Shown here piece after piece: positions 36,406-44,912 of a DNA stretch of 64,000 nucleotides. The notes below the pieces were generated by a model that was not told the DNA's origin, made no database searches, and was given only the letters and a program-made list of their open reading frames with translations. This DNA comes from CAWDMC01 sp963803295 (lineage in GTDB: Bacteria > Acidobacteriota > Terriglobia > UBA7540), in contig CAWDMC010000003.1 of assembly GCA_963803295.1 (NCBI GenBank), positions 214,191-278,190 on the forward strand. The letters run 5' to 3'. Position numbers and translations under genes: made by a program. The first letter of the stretch is position 1, and the number at the start of each line of letters is the position of its first letter.

Positions 36406-38149
36406 ATGCTGACCACGCTCATCATCCGGAATTTCAAGAGCTTCGAAACGGTGAAAATCGACCTTGGGAGTCCGGTCGTGTTCATTGGCCCGAACAATTC
36501 AGGCAAAACCACCGCCCTGCAGGCTTTGGCCCTCTGGGACATAGGACTAAAGCGCTGGAACGAGAGGCGTTCGGGAAAGACCACCCCTGAAAGGCGGCCA
36601 GGGGTCACCATCAACCGCCGCGACCTCATCGCGGTGCCCGTTCCAGGCGCGGACCTTCTCTGGCGGGATCTCCACGTTCGTGACGTGCGGAAGATCAATG
36701 GGCAGCAGCAGACCAACAACATTCGTATTGATATCACCTTGGAAGGGGTCACGAAAGGCAAGGCTTGGCGTTGCGGCCTCGAGTTCGATTATGCGAATGA
36801 AGAGTCCTTCTATTGTCGTCCCTTGCGACTCTCGGAGGAAAAGAACCCGAACCGCATGCCGATTCCTCCGGAGATTTCGGAAATTCGCGTGGCGTTCTTG
36901 CCCCCGATGTCGGGCTTGGCTGGCCAACGAAACCCGCCTCGACGTGGGCGCCATCAACGTGGCACTGGGGGAGGGACGCACGGCCGACGTGCTGCGCAAC
37001 CTCTGCTATTTAATCTATCGAGAGGAAGCAGGGCGAGACCGCTGGACGCAGGTCTGCCACGAGATCAAAACTCTCTTTGGAGTAGACCTCGATCCTCCGG
37101 AATACATCACCGAGCGCGGTGAGATTAAAATGACCTACCGCGACGCTTCCGGAATACAGCTGGATCTCTCGTCTTCGGGCCGCGGGTTACAACAAACCCT
37201 GCTGCTTGCTCATCTTAGCGTTAATCCTGCTTCGGTTTTGCTTTTGGACGAACCCGACGCGCACTTGGAAATCCTTCGTCAGCGCCAGATCTACCAACTG
37301 CTCAGTGATACGGCGCGGAGGCAAGGAAGTCAGGTCGTTGCTGCCAGTCACTCTGAGGTGATCCTGGCTGAAGCCGCTGACCGCGACGTGGTAATCGCCT
37401 TCGTTGGTAAACCGCACCGTATCGACGATCGCGGCAGTCAACTCTTGAAGTCGCTGAAGGAGATCGGTTTTGACCAGTATTATCTGGCGGAGCAGACAGG
37501 GTGGGTACTTTACCTTGAAGGCTCCACAGACCTCGACATTTTGCGGGCTTTTGCTGATACTCTCCAACATCCGGCACGGAAATCGCTAGAGCGCCCCTTC
37601 GTCCACTACGTGATGAACCAGCCCGAGAAGGCGCGGCAGCATTTCTATGGATTGCGTGAGGCCAAGTCAAACTTAGCGGGCGCCGCCCTGTTTGACCGTC
37701 TCGATCAGCCACCTCAGCAAGGTCCGCACTTACTGGAGTATATGTGGATGAGGCGTGAGATCGAGAACTATCTATGCTCTCAGGAAACGCTCCTAGCCTA
37801 CGCCCAGGCCTCTACCCAAGAACTTGACCTCGGCCCTCTATTTACTGAGGCAGAACGCGAAAAGCGCAGCGCTGTCATGCTGGAATCGATTGAGAACTTC
37901 GTGCCCCCGGCAGCTTTGCGAGATCGAAGCGATCGGTGGTGGATGGATACGAAGGCCAGCGACGACTTCCTCGATAGAGTTTTCGAGCAGTTCTTCAAAC
38001 AGCTTGGTCTCCCAAACTTGATGAGAAAGACGAACTACCACGTGCTGGCCAGGCATGTCCCGAGGGCGCAGATCGACTCGGAGGTCAAGAACGTACTAGA
38101 GTTGATTGCCGGAGTCGCAGAGCGAGCTGTTCCTGCAGGGAGGCAATGA
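36406..38149 (+). CDS. OLD-like ATPase with TOPRIM domain (frameshifted)
   Basis: About 580 aa if one extra G near 36918-36921 is ignored: the first frame (36406-37122) has 'LIIRNFKSFETVKIDLG', Walker A 'FIGPNNSGKTTALQAL' and 'FLPPMSGLA'. The second frame picks up at 'NETRLDVGAINVALGEG' and continues to 38149 with the ABC signature 'LSSSGRGLQQTLLLAH', Walker B 'SVLLLDEPDAHLE' and H-loop 'QVVAASHSEVIL'. The TOPRIM-like 'GWVLYLEGSTDLDILRAF' comes next. This is the OLD nuclease layout, often in phage defence. No GajB/UvrD partner is adjacent. It follows vapBC by 81 bp. Confidence 0.78.
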
Positions 38150-38184
38150 CTGCGAGGATTTCTGCAAGATCGGGAGCTGACATA

Positions 38185-38979
38185 ATGGACCTCCAACTCA
38201 AGGGTAAGAAGGCTCTCGTTACCGGATCGACCGCCGGCATCGGATTCGCCATTGCCGCAGGACTGGCCCGCGAAGGCGCCGAGGTGGTGATCAACGGCCG
38301 CACCGCGGAGAGGACGCTCGGTGCAACCGTGCGAATCCAGAAGGATACCGGTAATCCCCTGGTCACGGGCGTGGCCGCTGACCTGGCAACCGCTGAGGGC
38401 GTGAGCCAGATCATCCAAAAGATTCCCGCCATCGATATCCTTGTGAACAACGTCGGCATCTTCGAGCCTAAGTCCTTTGCGGAAATCCCCGACGAAGACT
38501 GGTTCCGCCTCTTCGAGGTCAACGTGATGAGCGGCGTCCGCCTTAGCCGCTTTTATTTCCCCAAAATGCTCCAGCAGGAGTGGGGCCGCATCATCTTCAT
38601 CTCGAGTGAATCCGCCCTGCAGATCCCCGTCGAGATGATCCACTACGGCATAACCAAGACCGCGCAGCTGGCGATCGCGCGCGGATTGGCCGAGGCGGCG
38701 TCGGGAACCGGCGTCACCGTGAACAGCGTGCTTCCAGGTCCGACACGGTCAGAAGGCGTGGGGGGCTTCGTCGAAAACATGGCCAAACAGCAGGGCGTCG
38801 ATGCCGCCGCCGTCGAGCGCGAGTTCTTCAGGAGCGTGCGGCCGTCCTCTCTACTAAAACGCTTCGCCACCACTGAAGAAGTCGCGAATCTAGTGCTTTA
38901 CGTATCGAGCCCCCTTTCCTCCGCCACTAATGGCGCGGCCTTGCGTGTGGATGGCGGCGTGGTGCGGTCCATCGCCTAG
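38185..38979 (+). CDS. Short-chain dehydrogenase/reductase
   Basis: 264 aa from ATG 38185, with GGGAG about 9 nt upstream. Cofactor motif 'ALVTGSTAGIGFAIAAGL', 'ILVNNVGIFEP', catalytic Ser in 'IIFISSESALQIP', and Tyr/Lys in 'YGITKTAQLAIARGLAE'. The sequence 'INGRTAERT' after beta-2 suggests NADP preference. Classical SDR, similar to 3-oxoacyl-ACP reductase-like enzymes. It starts just after the OLD-like gene; substrate unknown. Confidence 0.9.
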   Translation: MDLQLKGKKALVTGSTAGIGFAIAAGLAREGAEVVINGRTAERTLGATVRIQKDTGNPLVTGVAADLATAEGVSQIIQKIPAIDILVNNVGIFEPKSFAEIPDEDWFRLFEVNVMSGVRLSRFYFPKMLQQEWGRIIFISSESALQIPVEMIHYGITKTAQLAIARGLAEAASGTGVTVNSVLPGPTRSEGVGGFVENMAKQQGVDAAAVEREFFRSVRPSSLLKRFATTEEVANLVLYVSSPLSSATNGAALRVDGGVVRSIA

Positions 38980-39194
38980 AGAGACTGTGGAGGAACAAGT
39001 GACGCGCCAGAGACGGCTTGGTTAACGCTCGCCACCGATGACATTCCACTGGTTCGTTCTTCATTCGCACTGACTTTTTGCTTCTCTCATTTCCAACTGG
39101 TGGTTCATTTTCGCTGGCGTCTGATCACACAACCCGCCTATACTTTTTACCTAAGCTTTCGATCTTCAAGGTTCGACTACAATCCAGGAGTTAT

Positions 39195-40022
39195 ATGCCC
39201 CTCTATCAAGCTGTTGTCCTGGCGATTATCCAGGGCATGTCCGAGTTCCTGCCCATTTCGAGTACCGCTCATCTGGCGCTCTTCCCCTGGCTGGCGGGAT
39301 GGAAGGACCCGGGACTTACTTTCGATATCGCCCTGCACGCCGGCACTCTGGTGGCGGTGTTGGTCTATTTCTGGCGCGCCTGGGCGGACATGCTCATGGC
39401 CGCCTCCGGATTCGTCCGTCCCGCGGCCAACTCCCAGGTGGCGGAACATCGCCGGCTGTTCTGGCTCCTGGTGATCGCCACCATACCCGGAGGCATCGCG
39501 GGCTTGCTCTTTGAAAAGAAGGCTGAGAGCCAGTTCCGCTCACCGCTGATCATTGGCTCGGCGCTCGTCCTGGTGGCCGTCTTCATGTGGCTCGGCGAGC
39601 GGCAACAACGGCATGATGAAAGCCTGGCCGAGGTCGGCCTGATGGACTCGATTTGGATAGGTATTTCGCAAGGGTTTGCCGTGATTCCGGGCGTGTCGCG
39701 CTCGGGCGTGACCATGAGCACGGGATTATTTCGCGGCATGACCCGCGAATCGGCAGCACGATTCTCATTCCTGCTTTCCACTCCGATCATCGCCGGAGCC
39801 GCCCTCAAGAAGGGCCTGGAGTTGCGCCATGAAGGCCTTCCCCCTGAGATGCGCCTGCCTTTTGTAATCGGCGTTCTCATCTCCGCAGCAGTCGGGTACT
39901 TGGTAATCGCCTGGCTGATCCACTATCTGCAAACCCGCACCTTTAAGCCATTTATCATCTACAGGATCACGCTTGGCGTTCTCGTTCTCGCGCTTTATTT
40001 CATCAAAGGCCCGATGGGATGA
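39195..40022 (+). CDS. uppP: Undecaprenyl-diphosphate phosphatase UppP (BacA)
   Basis: Recycles the lipid carrier for peptidoglycan synthesis. 275 aa from ATG 39195 after AGGAG with 4-nt spacing. About eight transmembrane helices. The catalytic motifs are 'IIQGMSEFLPISSTAHLAL' near the N-terminus and 'ISQGFAVIPGVSRSGVTMS' in the middle (PGxSRSGxT). The frame is open to 39078, but the extension is not conserved. A TACAAT -10 lies at 39178-39183. It is directly upstream of the rpmH block. Confidence 0.95.
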   Translation: MPLYQAVVLAIIQGMSEFLPISSTAHLALFPWLAGWKDPGLTFDIALHAGTLVAVLVYFWRAWADMLMAASGFVRPAANSQVAEHRRLFWLLVIATIPGGIAGLLFEKKAESQFRSPLIIGSALVLVAVFMWLGERQQRHDESLAEVGLMDSIWIGISQGFAVIPGVSRSGVTMSTGLFRGMTRESAARFSFLLSTPIIAGAALKKGLELRHEGLPPEMRLPFVIGVLISAAVGYLVIAWLIHYLQTRTFKPFIIYRITLGVLVLALYFIKGPMG

Positions 40023-40104
40023 TCTGACTCGGGTCGGCTGCGCGATCAATCCGGCAATCCCGGGCGCCGGTCGCGCCCGGTCCGGTTTTCGTCGGGAGCG
40101 TTGC

Positions 40105-40133
40105 TTGACCTATTTGTGATAGCAGGCTATTCT
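40105..40133 (+). promoter_or_regulatory. Promoter of the rpmH-rnpA operon
   Basis: TTGACC (40105-40110), 17 nt, TATTCT (40128-40133). It would start transcription at about 40140, giving a leader of about 30 nt before the shared ribosome binding site GGGAG at 40166-40170. Confidence 0.6.
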
Positions 40134-40171
40134 GAATGTTCGGCGCAAGCGCAACATTCGCATAAGGGAGT

Positions 40172-40798
40172 ATGACCGTTGAAACGTACTTTTCAACCCA
40201 GCCTGAGGCGTCGGGCGAAAACGCACGGATTTCGAATCCGCATGCGGACGCCGGGGGGCCGCAAGGTACTGAAAAGGCGCCGGCAGAAGGGCCGCTACCG
40301 GTTAGCCCCGTCGGTCTAGCGATCTCGTCACCGGACCCGCCAGAAAGACCCTCACCAGGCTGTCCCGCCGGGCGGAGTTTCCCCAAGGCGATCAGGATCC
40401 TACACCGCCGCGATTTCCGCCGGGTCTATGACAACGGGCTACGGCGTAGTTCCTCGTTATGCACAGTTTTTATTCGTCCGAATTGCTTGCCCCTCACCCG
40501 CCTGGGTATCACGACACCACGAGCTTTGGGAGGCGCGGTGGTGCGGAACAGAATCCGCCGGAGGCTGCGGGAAGTCTTTCGACTGAATTATCGAGCGATT
40601 CCTTCTGGGTGGGATCTCGTGGCGAATCCGAGGCCTGCGAGTGCAACGGTCGCTTTCGACCTCCTGACTCGCGAATTCCTCAGAATTCTTCCAAAAGAAC
40701 AACCAACCTTGGAGCAAGCGACGGCGAACCGGAGGGAAGAGGGAAAGGCCTCGCCTTCGGTCAGCAAACGGCAAGCTGGGCGAAAACGCTCGCGTTAG
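40172..40798 (+). CDS. rnpA: RNase P protein component, with rpmH nested in its 5' part
   Basis: Protein subunit of RNase P for tRNA 5' maturation. The conserved core is 'ILHRRDFRRVYDNGLRR', then 'LGITTPRALGGAVVRNRIRRRLREVFR' (RNR motif; read as two parts) and 'WDLVANPRPASA'. The core starts at about residue 75. Going back from it in frame, there is no ATG, GTG, TTG or CTG until ATG 40172, so the protein must carry an extra 70 residues or so. That extension spans the complete rpmH gene in another frame, as in Thermus. ATG 40172 is only 1 nt after GGGAG, so translation should be poorer than rpmH. 208 aa. Confidence 0.85.
   Translation: MTVETYFSTQPEASGENARISNPHADAGGPQGTEKAPAEGPLPVSPVGLAISSPDPPERPSPGCPAGRSFPKAIRILHRRDFRRVYDNGLRRSSSLCTVFIRPNCLPLTRLGITTPRALGGAVVRNRIRRRLREVFRLNYRAIPSGWDLVANPRPASATVAFDLLTREFLRILPKEQPTLEQATANRREEGKASPSVSKRQAGRKRSR
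40179..40319 (+). CDS. rpmH: 50S ribosomal protein L34
   Basis: 46 aa: starts KRTFQPSLRRRAKTHGFRI and ends KRRRQKGRYRLAPSV, with the family core 'RMRTPGGRKVLKRRR'. All hallmark positions of L34 are present. The start is TTG 40179, eight nt after GGGAG (40166-40170). It lies wholly inside the rnpA frame, shifted by +1. The order rpmH-rnpA-yidD-yidC is the classical origin-near block. Confidence 0.95.
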   Translation: MKRTFQPSLRRRAKTHGFRIRMRTPGGRKVLKRRRQKGRYRLAPSV

Positions 40799-40800
40799 CG

Positions 40801-40989
40801 TTGGTGCGGCTGTACCAGTTGGGTGTCTCTCCTTTGATTCCCCCGGGATGCCGCTACTGGCCCACATGTTCGGCTTACGCTTACGAAGCAATTCAGAAAT
40901 ACGGCGTCAGACACGGTGGAGCACTGGCCCTGTATCGCGTGTGGCGATGCCGGCCCTTCGGGCGATACGGTTATGACCCCGTTCCTTAG
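40801..40989 (+). CDS. yidD: Membrane protein insertion efficiency factor YidD
   Basis: 62 aa from TTG 40801, two nt after the rnpA stop. Core 'RLYQLGVSPLIPPGCRYWPT' and 'CSAYAYEAIQKYGVRHGGAL' match YidD with the usual CR.PTCS cysteines. The frame is open upstream to 40459, but the only in-frame starts near the domain are TTG 40801 and GTG 40804; a slightly longer form beginning in rnpA cannot be excluded. Translation is probably coupled to rnpA. It helps membrane insertion with YidC, encoded 12 bp downstream. Confidence 0.88.
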   Translation: MVRLYQLGVSPLIPPGCRYWPTCSAYAYEAIQKYGVRHGGALALYRVWRCRPFGRYGYDPVP

Positions 40990-41001
40990 GATACTGACTG
41001 A

Positions 41002-42759
41002 ATGACTCAAGAACGCAGCGTATTTGTAGCCTTTCTCCTGTCGCTTGGAATTCTGATGCTTTGGCGGACTTTCATCGTCAAGACTCCGCCTCCGCCGACG
41101 AAGCCGGTCACGACAGCGTCCCGGACTTTGCCAGCAGCGCCATCGTCTCCGGCAGTACCAGCGGGCGCAATCACCGCGCGGAACCGTCAATCGAGCGCTA
41201 CTCCCGCCCCCGCCCTTCCGGTGGAGAAGGCGGCGACCGCGAAGCAGGTAGTGATCCAAGGCGCGGACTACCGCGTTACCATGTCTAACCGTGGCGCCGT
41301 CGTCACCAGTTGGGTGCTACAGCGATACACGAATGAACACGACGCGCCGCTCGACATGATCGATCAGAACGCCTGCAGCACGCTCGGATTCCCGTTGGGC
41401 TTGCGCCTTGAGGATTCGTCTCTCGCGGAAAAGCTCAACAACGCCCTCTATGTCGCTCAGGTCCCTGGCGATACCCTTACCGTTCCCTCCAAAGTAGTCT
41501 TCGTCTACAGTGACGGCGCCATCCAGGCCAGGAAGGAGATCTCTTTCGGTCCGAACTACCAGGTTCACGTTGAGGTGAGTATCAGTGATGGCGCACGTCA
41601 GCTCCCCGTGCAGGTGGTCTGGACCGGCGGTTTCGGCGATCCCTCGCTACCGCCGAAAATCCGTGATACCAGTACGCAAGCTGTGTACGGCTCGGCGGCC
41701 GACTTCACGACCGTCGCCGAGAAAAAGGTAAAAGAGGAGCGCTCTATCGGTGAACCGTTCTCTGTAGCTGGCCTCGAGGACCATTATTTCGTTGGCGTTT
41801 TTCTACCCGATTCGCCCGGCACCGTCTTCCACCTGGACCGCCGGTCCTGGTCGCCCCAGGGTTGGACTGAGAAGGAGCTGCCGCAGCCGCTCGAAGCCGC
41901 ACTAGGAACTGCGGAGGCGAAGCCGCTCGGTTTCCGCCTATTCGTGGCGCCCAAAGATATTGACTTACTGCGTTCAGTGAATCCTCCCCTCGATGGACTA
42001 GTGAATTTCGGCTGGTTCAGCGTAGTGGCCAAGCCACTGTTTCTGGCCATGCGCCTGATCTATCAACATTGGGTGCACAACTACGGATGGGCCATTGTAA
42101 TCCTCACCCTGTTGATCAGTCTGGCCACGTTCCCGCTGAAGGTGAAGAGTATCCGCTCTGCCCAGGAGATGCAGAAAGTCCAGCCGGTCATCAAAGGTAT
42201 TCAGGATAAGTACAAGCAGTACAAGCTGAACGATCCGCGCAAGCAGAAAATGAACGAAGAGGTGATGAGAGTTTACAAGGAGCACGGTGTCAACCCTCTG
42301 GGCGGCTGCCTCCCAATGGTGTTGATGCTGCCCTTTCTTTATGGATTCTATGAGGTGCTGGGTACCGCCATCGAATTGCGGCACGCACCCTGGTTCGGCT
42401 GCATTCGGGATTTGGCCATGCCCGATCGCTGCTACCCCTTTGGGATCCACCTGGCGATCCTGCCCACCGTCATGATTGTCACCATGTTCGTTCTGCAGAA
42501 GATGACACCAATGGCTGCTACGGATCCGACGCAGAAGCGCATGATGATGATCACTCCCCTGATCTTCGGCGTCATGTTCTATAATTTTGCCAGCGGCCTG
42601 GTACTTTACTGGCTCACCAGCAACGTGGCGGGAATTGCCCAGCAGTTGGTCATCAATAGATGGTGGCCGGTAAAGCCTCTTAATCCGGCCCTATCGGCAG
42701 CCGTCCCGTCCTCCAAGGCCGGCTCGCCACGAGGCAAGCCGCGTGAAGTGGGATCCTAA
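41002..42759 (+). CDS. yidC: Membrane protein insertase YidC
   Basis: 585 aa of the Gram-negative type. An N-terminal transmembrane helix (VFVAFLLSLGILMLWRTFIV), a Pro/Ala-rich linker, a large periplasmic domain (about 85-345), then the conserved insertase core: 'NYGWAIVILTLLISLATFPL', 'SAQEMQKVQPVIKGIQDKYK', 'VNPLGGCLPMVLMLPFLYGF' and 'FNFASGLVLYWLTSN'-like 'YNFASGLVLYWLTSN'. It inserts inner-membrane proteins with or without SecYEG. It is in the rpmH-rnpA-yidD-yidC-khpB operon. Confidence 0.96.
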   Translation: MTQERSVFVAFLLSLGILMLWRTFIVKTPPPPTKPVTTASRTLPAAPSSPAVPAGAITARNRQSSATPAPALPVEKAATAKQVVIQGADYRVTMSNRGAVVTSWVLQRYTNEHDAPLDMIDQNACSTLGFPLGLRLEDSSLAEKLNNALYVAQVPGDTLTVPSKVVFVYSDGAIQARKEISFGPNYQVHVEVSISDGARQLPVQVVWTGGFGDPSLPPKIRDTSTQAVYGSAADFTTVAEKKVKEERSIGEPFSVAGLEDHYFVGVFLPDSPGTVFHLDRRSWSPQGWTEKELPQPLEAALGTAEAKPLGFRLFVAPKDIDLLRSVNPPLDGLVNFGWFSVVAKPLFLAMRLIYQHWVHNYGWAIVILTLLISLATFPLKVKSIRSAQEMQKVQPVIKGIQDKYKQYKLNDPRKQKMNEEVMRVYKEHGVNPLGGCLPMVLMLPFLYGFYEVLGTAIELRHAPWFGCIRDLAMPDRCYPFGIHLAILPTVMIVTMFVLQKMTPMAATDPTQKRMMMITPLIFGVMFYNFASGLVLYWLTSNVAGIAQQLVINRWWPVKPLNPALSAAVPSSKAGSPRGKPREVGS

Positions 42760-42764
42760 ACCGT

Positions 42765-43295
42765 ATGGAATCGCAAACCCTCTCTGATCCGGACTCGCTC
42801 GAAAGCCCTCTAGGGAACATACGCTCGCTGCTCACCGGGATTCTGCGGCACGGAAGATTCGATCTCACCTTCCAGATCCATCGCCAGACCGTCGCGCGGC
42901 GCAACGATGGAATCGATATTCCAGAAGTGCTCGTGGACTTCTCCGGTCCTGACACCGACCTGTTGTTGCAGGCTCACGCCGAGTTGCTTAATGCCCTCGA
43001 ATACGTAGTGCTGAAGGCGGTTCGGCTTGAAGAGGACATGTTCCACAAAATCAGCTTTGATTGCCAAGGCTACCGTATTTTGCGGATTGAAGAGCTGAAG
43101 CTGATCGCACAGGTGGCGGCGGAGCGCGTTATGGAAACGCACGACTCTTATCCACTCGGCCCGATGAACCCCCGGGAGCGCCGCATCATTCATCTGGCTC
43201 TGAAGGATCAGACCGGCGTCCGCACGGTGAGCGAGGGTTTTGGGTCGGAGCGCAAAGTAGTGATTACGCCAGCGCCGAAACCGTCGCGACGATAG
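42765..43295 (+). CDS. khpB: KH/R3H RNA-binding protein (Jag/KhpB)
   Basis: 176 aa. The KH domain is about residues 30-105, with 'PDTDLLLQAHAELLNALEYV' replacing the typical GxxG loop region. The R3H domain is about 110-170, with 'RERRIIHLALKDQTGVRTVS'. The N-terminal Jag_N domain of Firmicutes is missing, as in other Gram-negative homologues. It starts 5 bp after yidC, so it is in the same operon. Proposed roles are sRNA/mRNA binding and cell elongation control. Confidence 0.9.
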   Translation: MESQTLSDPDSLESPLGNIRSLLTGILRHGRFDLTFQIHRQTVARRNDGIDIPEVLVDFSGPDTDLLLQAHAELLNALEYVVLKAVRLEEDMFHKISFDCQGYRILRIEELKLIAQVAAERVMETHDSYPLGPMNPRERRIIHLALKDQTGVRTVSEGFGSERKVVITPAPKPSRR

Positions 43296-43452
43296 CGGCC
43301 GTAGGCAGTCCTCTCGGACCTCTGCAATCCTATCGCTCCTCGCATAGTGCTTGTCCCGAAGCATGGTCGGGGTTCTTAGTTTGAAGGCTCAAGAAGCGGG
43401 ATTTCCGCAGTTACTGGGCGTGCTATCCTAAGCTTGGTGGTGGTTGGATCTC

Positions 43453-44532
43453 ATGGATAAGCGAGTTCTCTTGGGTCGGCCAATGCCCTCACTTAATCAG
43501 GCTCAGGCACAGGAACGCGAGCTGCTGCTGGAATTCGCTAAACAGCACGGCGTCCTTGAGAAGTATCTTCCTCGTCTTCAGGCCAACCCGAAACAGCAGG
43601 AAACAGCTCTTGACGAGATTCGCGTCGCCTGGTGGTTGGCATCCAATGGCTTTCCTCCGCTAGCCGGCACCTGGAACCCGAATGGGGGCACAACCTCGGA
43701 CGGAGAGTTTGCGATCAAAGGTCCTGCCGGAGCTCCGATAACGGTGGAGGTTAAGTCCCGATCATGGCAGAGTGAGATCTCAGGGGAAGAGAAGCTTGCA
43801 GGGAGGCTAGAACAGCGAAAGCGTGTACGTTCGGCGGGTGCCATGCCCGTGGCCGACCCGATCAGGGCGGCCATCGATAAGGCTTATCCCAAGTTCAAAG
43901 GCCAAACGCCGAGTCTTCTGGTCATCAATGGTGAGGACTTCCGGGTTTCCCTCTCAGAATTAGCGGAAGAGCGCGCAGGCCAGGCTCTTTACTCAACTAC
44001 GCAGCACGGGTACTTCACTGATTCTCGTTATGAGAATCTGGGCGGGCTTGGGATATTCGGGCCCGACCACGATGGTCAGTCGCCAGTACAATACGGGATG
44101 GAGCTGTACGTTAATGCATTCGCTCTGCCCACCACAAGGCTTCCACGCGATTTCATCCAAGCCTTCAATGGAATTCGCCTATGGGACGACCCCACCGACC
44201 CCGACCAAGTACGCAAGGCTAAGCGTTGGGTAGGGGACGATCGTCTGGACCGCAGCACAATCTTACGTGTGTTGAGGGCGAAGCGAACCGCCCTTGAACG
44301 TTACGGCGTGAAGAGACTAAGCCTCTTTGGATCGGCGGCGCGTGGCGACAACGACCCGGCGAGCGATCTCGATTTCGTTGTCGATCTCAGCCCTAAGACT
44401 TTCGCCAATTACATGGGACTCAAGGAATACCTTGAGAGTCTCTTTGGCTGCCGTATCGATCTGCTCCTCCCCGATGCCATTAAGCCTGCGTTGCGCGAAA
44501 GCATACTCAGCGAGTGCGTTCATGCCGCGTGA
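43453..44532 (+). CDS. MntA-type nucleotidyltransferase antitoxin fused to a putative PD-(D/E)XK domain
   Basis: 359 aa from ATG 43453 (a TTG lies 9 nt upstream). The C-terminal ~95 residues are a minimal nucleotidyltransferase with a perfect GSX10DXD motif: 'SLFGSAARGDNDPASDLDFV'. Such MntA antitoxins AMPylate the HepT toxin. The N-terminal ~250 residues are unlike standalone MntA. They contain 'ALDEIRVAWWLASNGF', then 'SDGEFAIKG' and 'ITVEVKSRSW', which reads as a restriction-endonuclease-like D-x-ExK signature. The 3' end overlaps the HepT frame by 11 bp. The toxin gene is broken by a stop codon. Nuclease activity is inference. Confidence 0.72.
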   Translation: MDKRVLLGRPMPSLNQAQAQERELLLEFAKQHGVLEKYLPRLQANPKQQETALDEIRVAWWLASNGFPPLAGTWNPNGGTTSDGEFAIKGPAGAPITVEVKSRSWQSEISGEEKLAGRLEQRKRVRSAGAMPVADPIRAAIDKAYPKFKGQTPSLLVINGEDFRVSLSELAEERAGQALYSTTQHGYFTDSRYENLGGLGIFGPDHDGQSPVQYGMELYVNAFALPTTRLPRDFIQAFNGIRLWDDPTDPDQVRKAKRWVGDDRLDRSTILRVLRAKRTALERYGVKRLSLFGSAARGDNDPASDLDFVVDLSPKTFANYMGLKEYLESLFGCRIDLLLPDAIKPALRESILSECVHAA

Positions 44533-44860
44533 CCATAAGCTCTATCTACAAGACATCCTAGACGCCTGCGGCAAGATCTGAGAGTACACTCTCGGCTATG
44601 ATTTTGCATCTTTCAAGTCAGACTCCAAGACACTAGACGCCGTCCTGCGCAACCTCGAGATCATCAGCGAAGCAGCTAAGAATCTGCCCGATAACGTTAG
44701 GCGCTCTTGGCCCGAAATTGCCTGGAAAAAGATCGTCGGCTTGAGGATCATTCTGGCCCACAGCTACTTTGGCGTAGACTCGGAAATCATCTGGGACATC
44801 ATTCAAACTGAGCTACCGGAGCTGCAAAGTCAGGTTGAGAGGATGTTTTCCTCAATCTGA
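44522..44860 (+). pseudogene. hepT: HepT (HEPN, DUF86) toxin with internal TGA
   Basis: The frame from ATG 44522 gives 'MPRDHKLYLQDILDACGKI', then TGA at 44579-44581, then continues unbroken for 92 codons: 'EYTLGYDFASFKSDSKTLDA', 'LRNLEIISEAAKNLPDNVRR', 'WKKIVGLRIILAHSYFGVD'. The RX4HXY toxin motif (RIILAHSY) is intact. HepT family members have Arg or similar at the stop, so a single CGA-to-TGA change explains it. The ORF ends at 44860. It overlaps the fused antitoxin. Either the toxin is dead or the base is a sequencing error; recoding of TGA is unsupported. Confidence 0.85.
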
Positions 44861-44912
44861 GCCTTCCCTGCTTGCCGGTAGCTCTCAATCTGAACAGGTC
44901 CCCTCACCCAAG

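Noticed and set aside
44579..44581. TGA in hepT as selenocysteine or a reassigned codon
   Set aside because: No SECIS-like hairpin is evident, the position is not a Cys/Sec site in the family, and TGA is used as a normal stop throughout the window.
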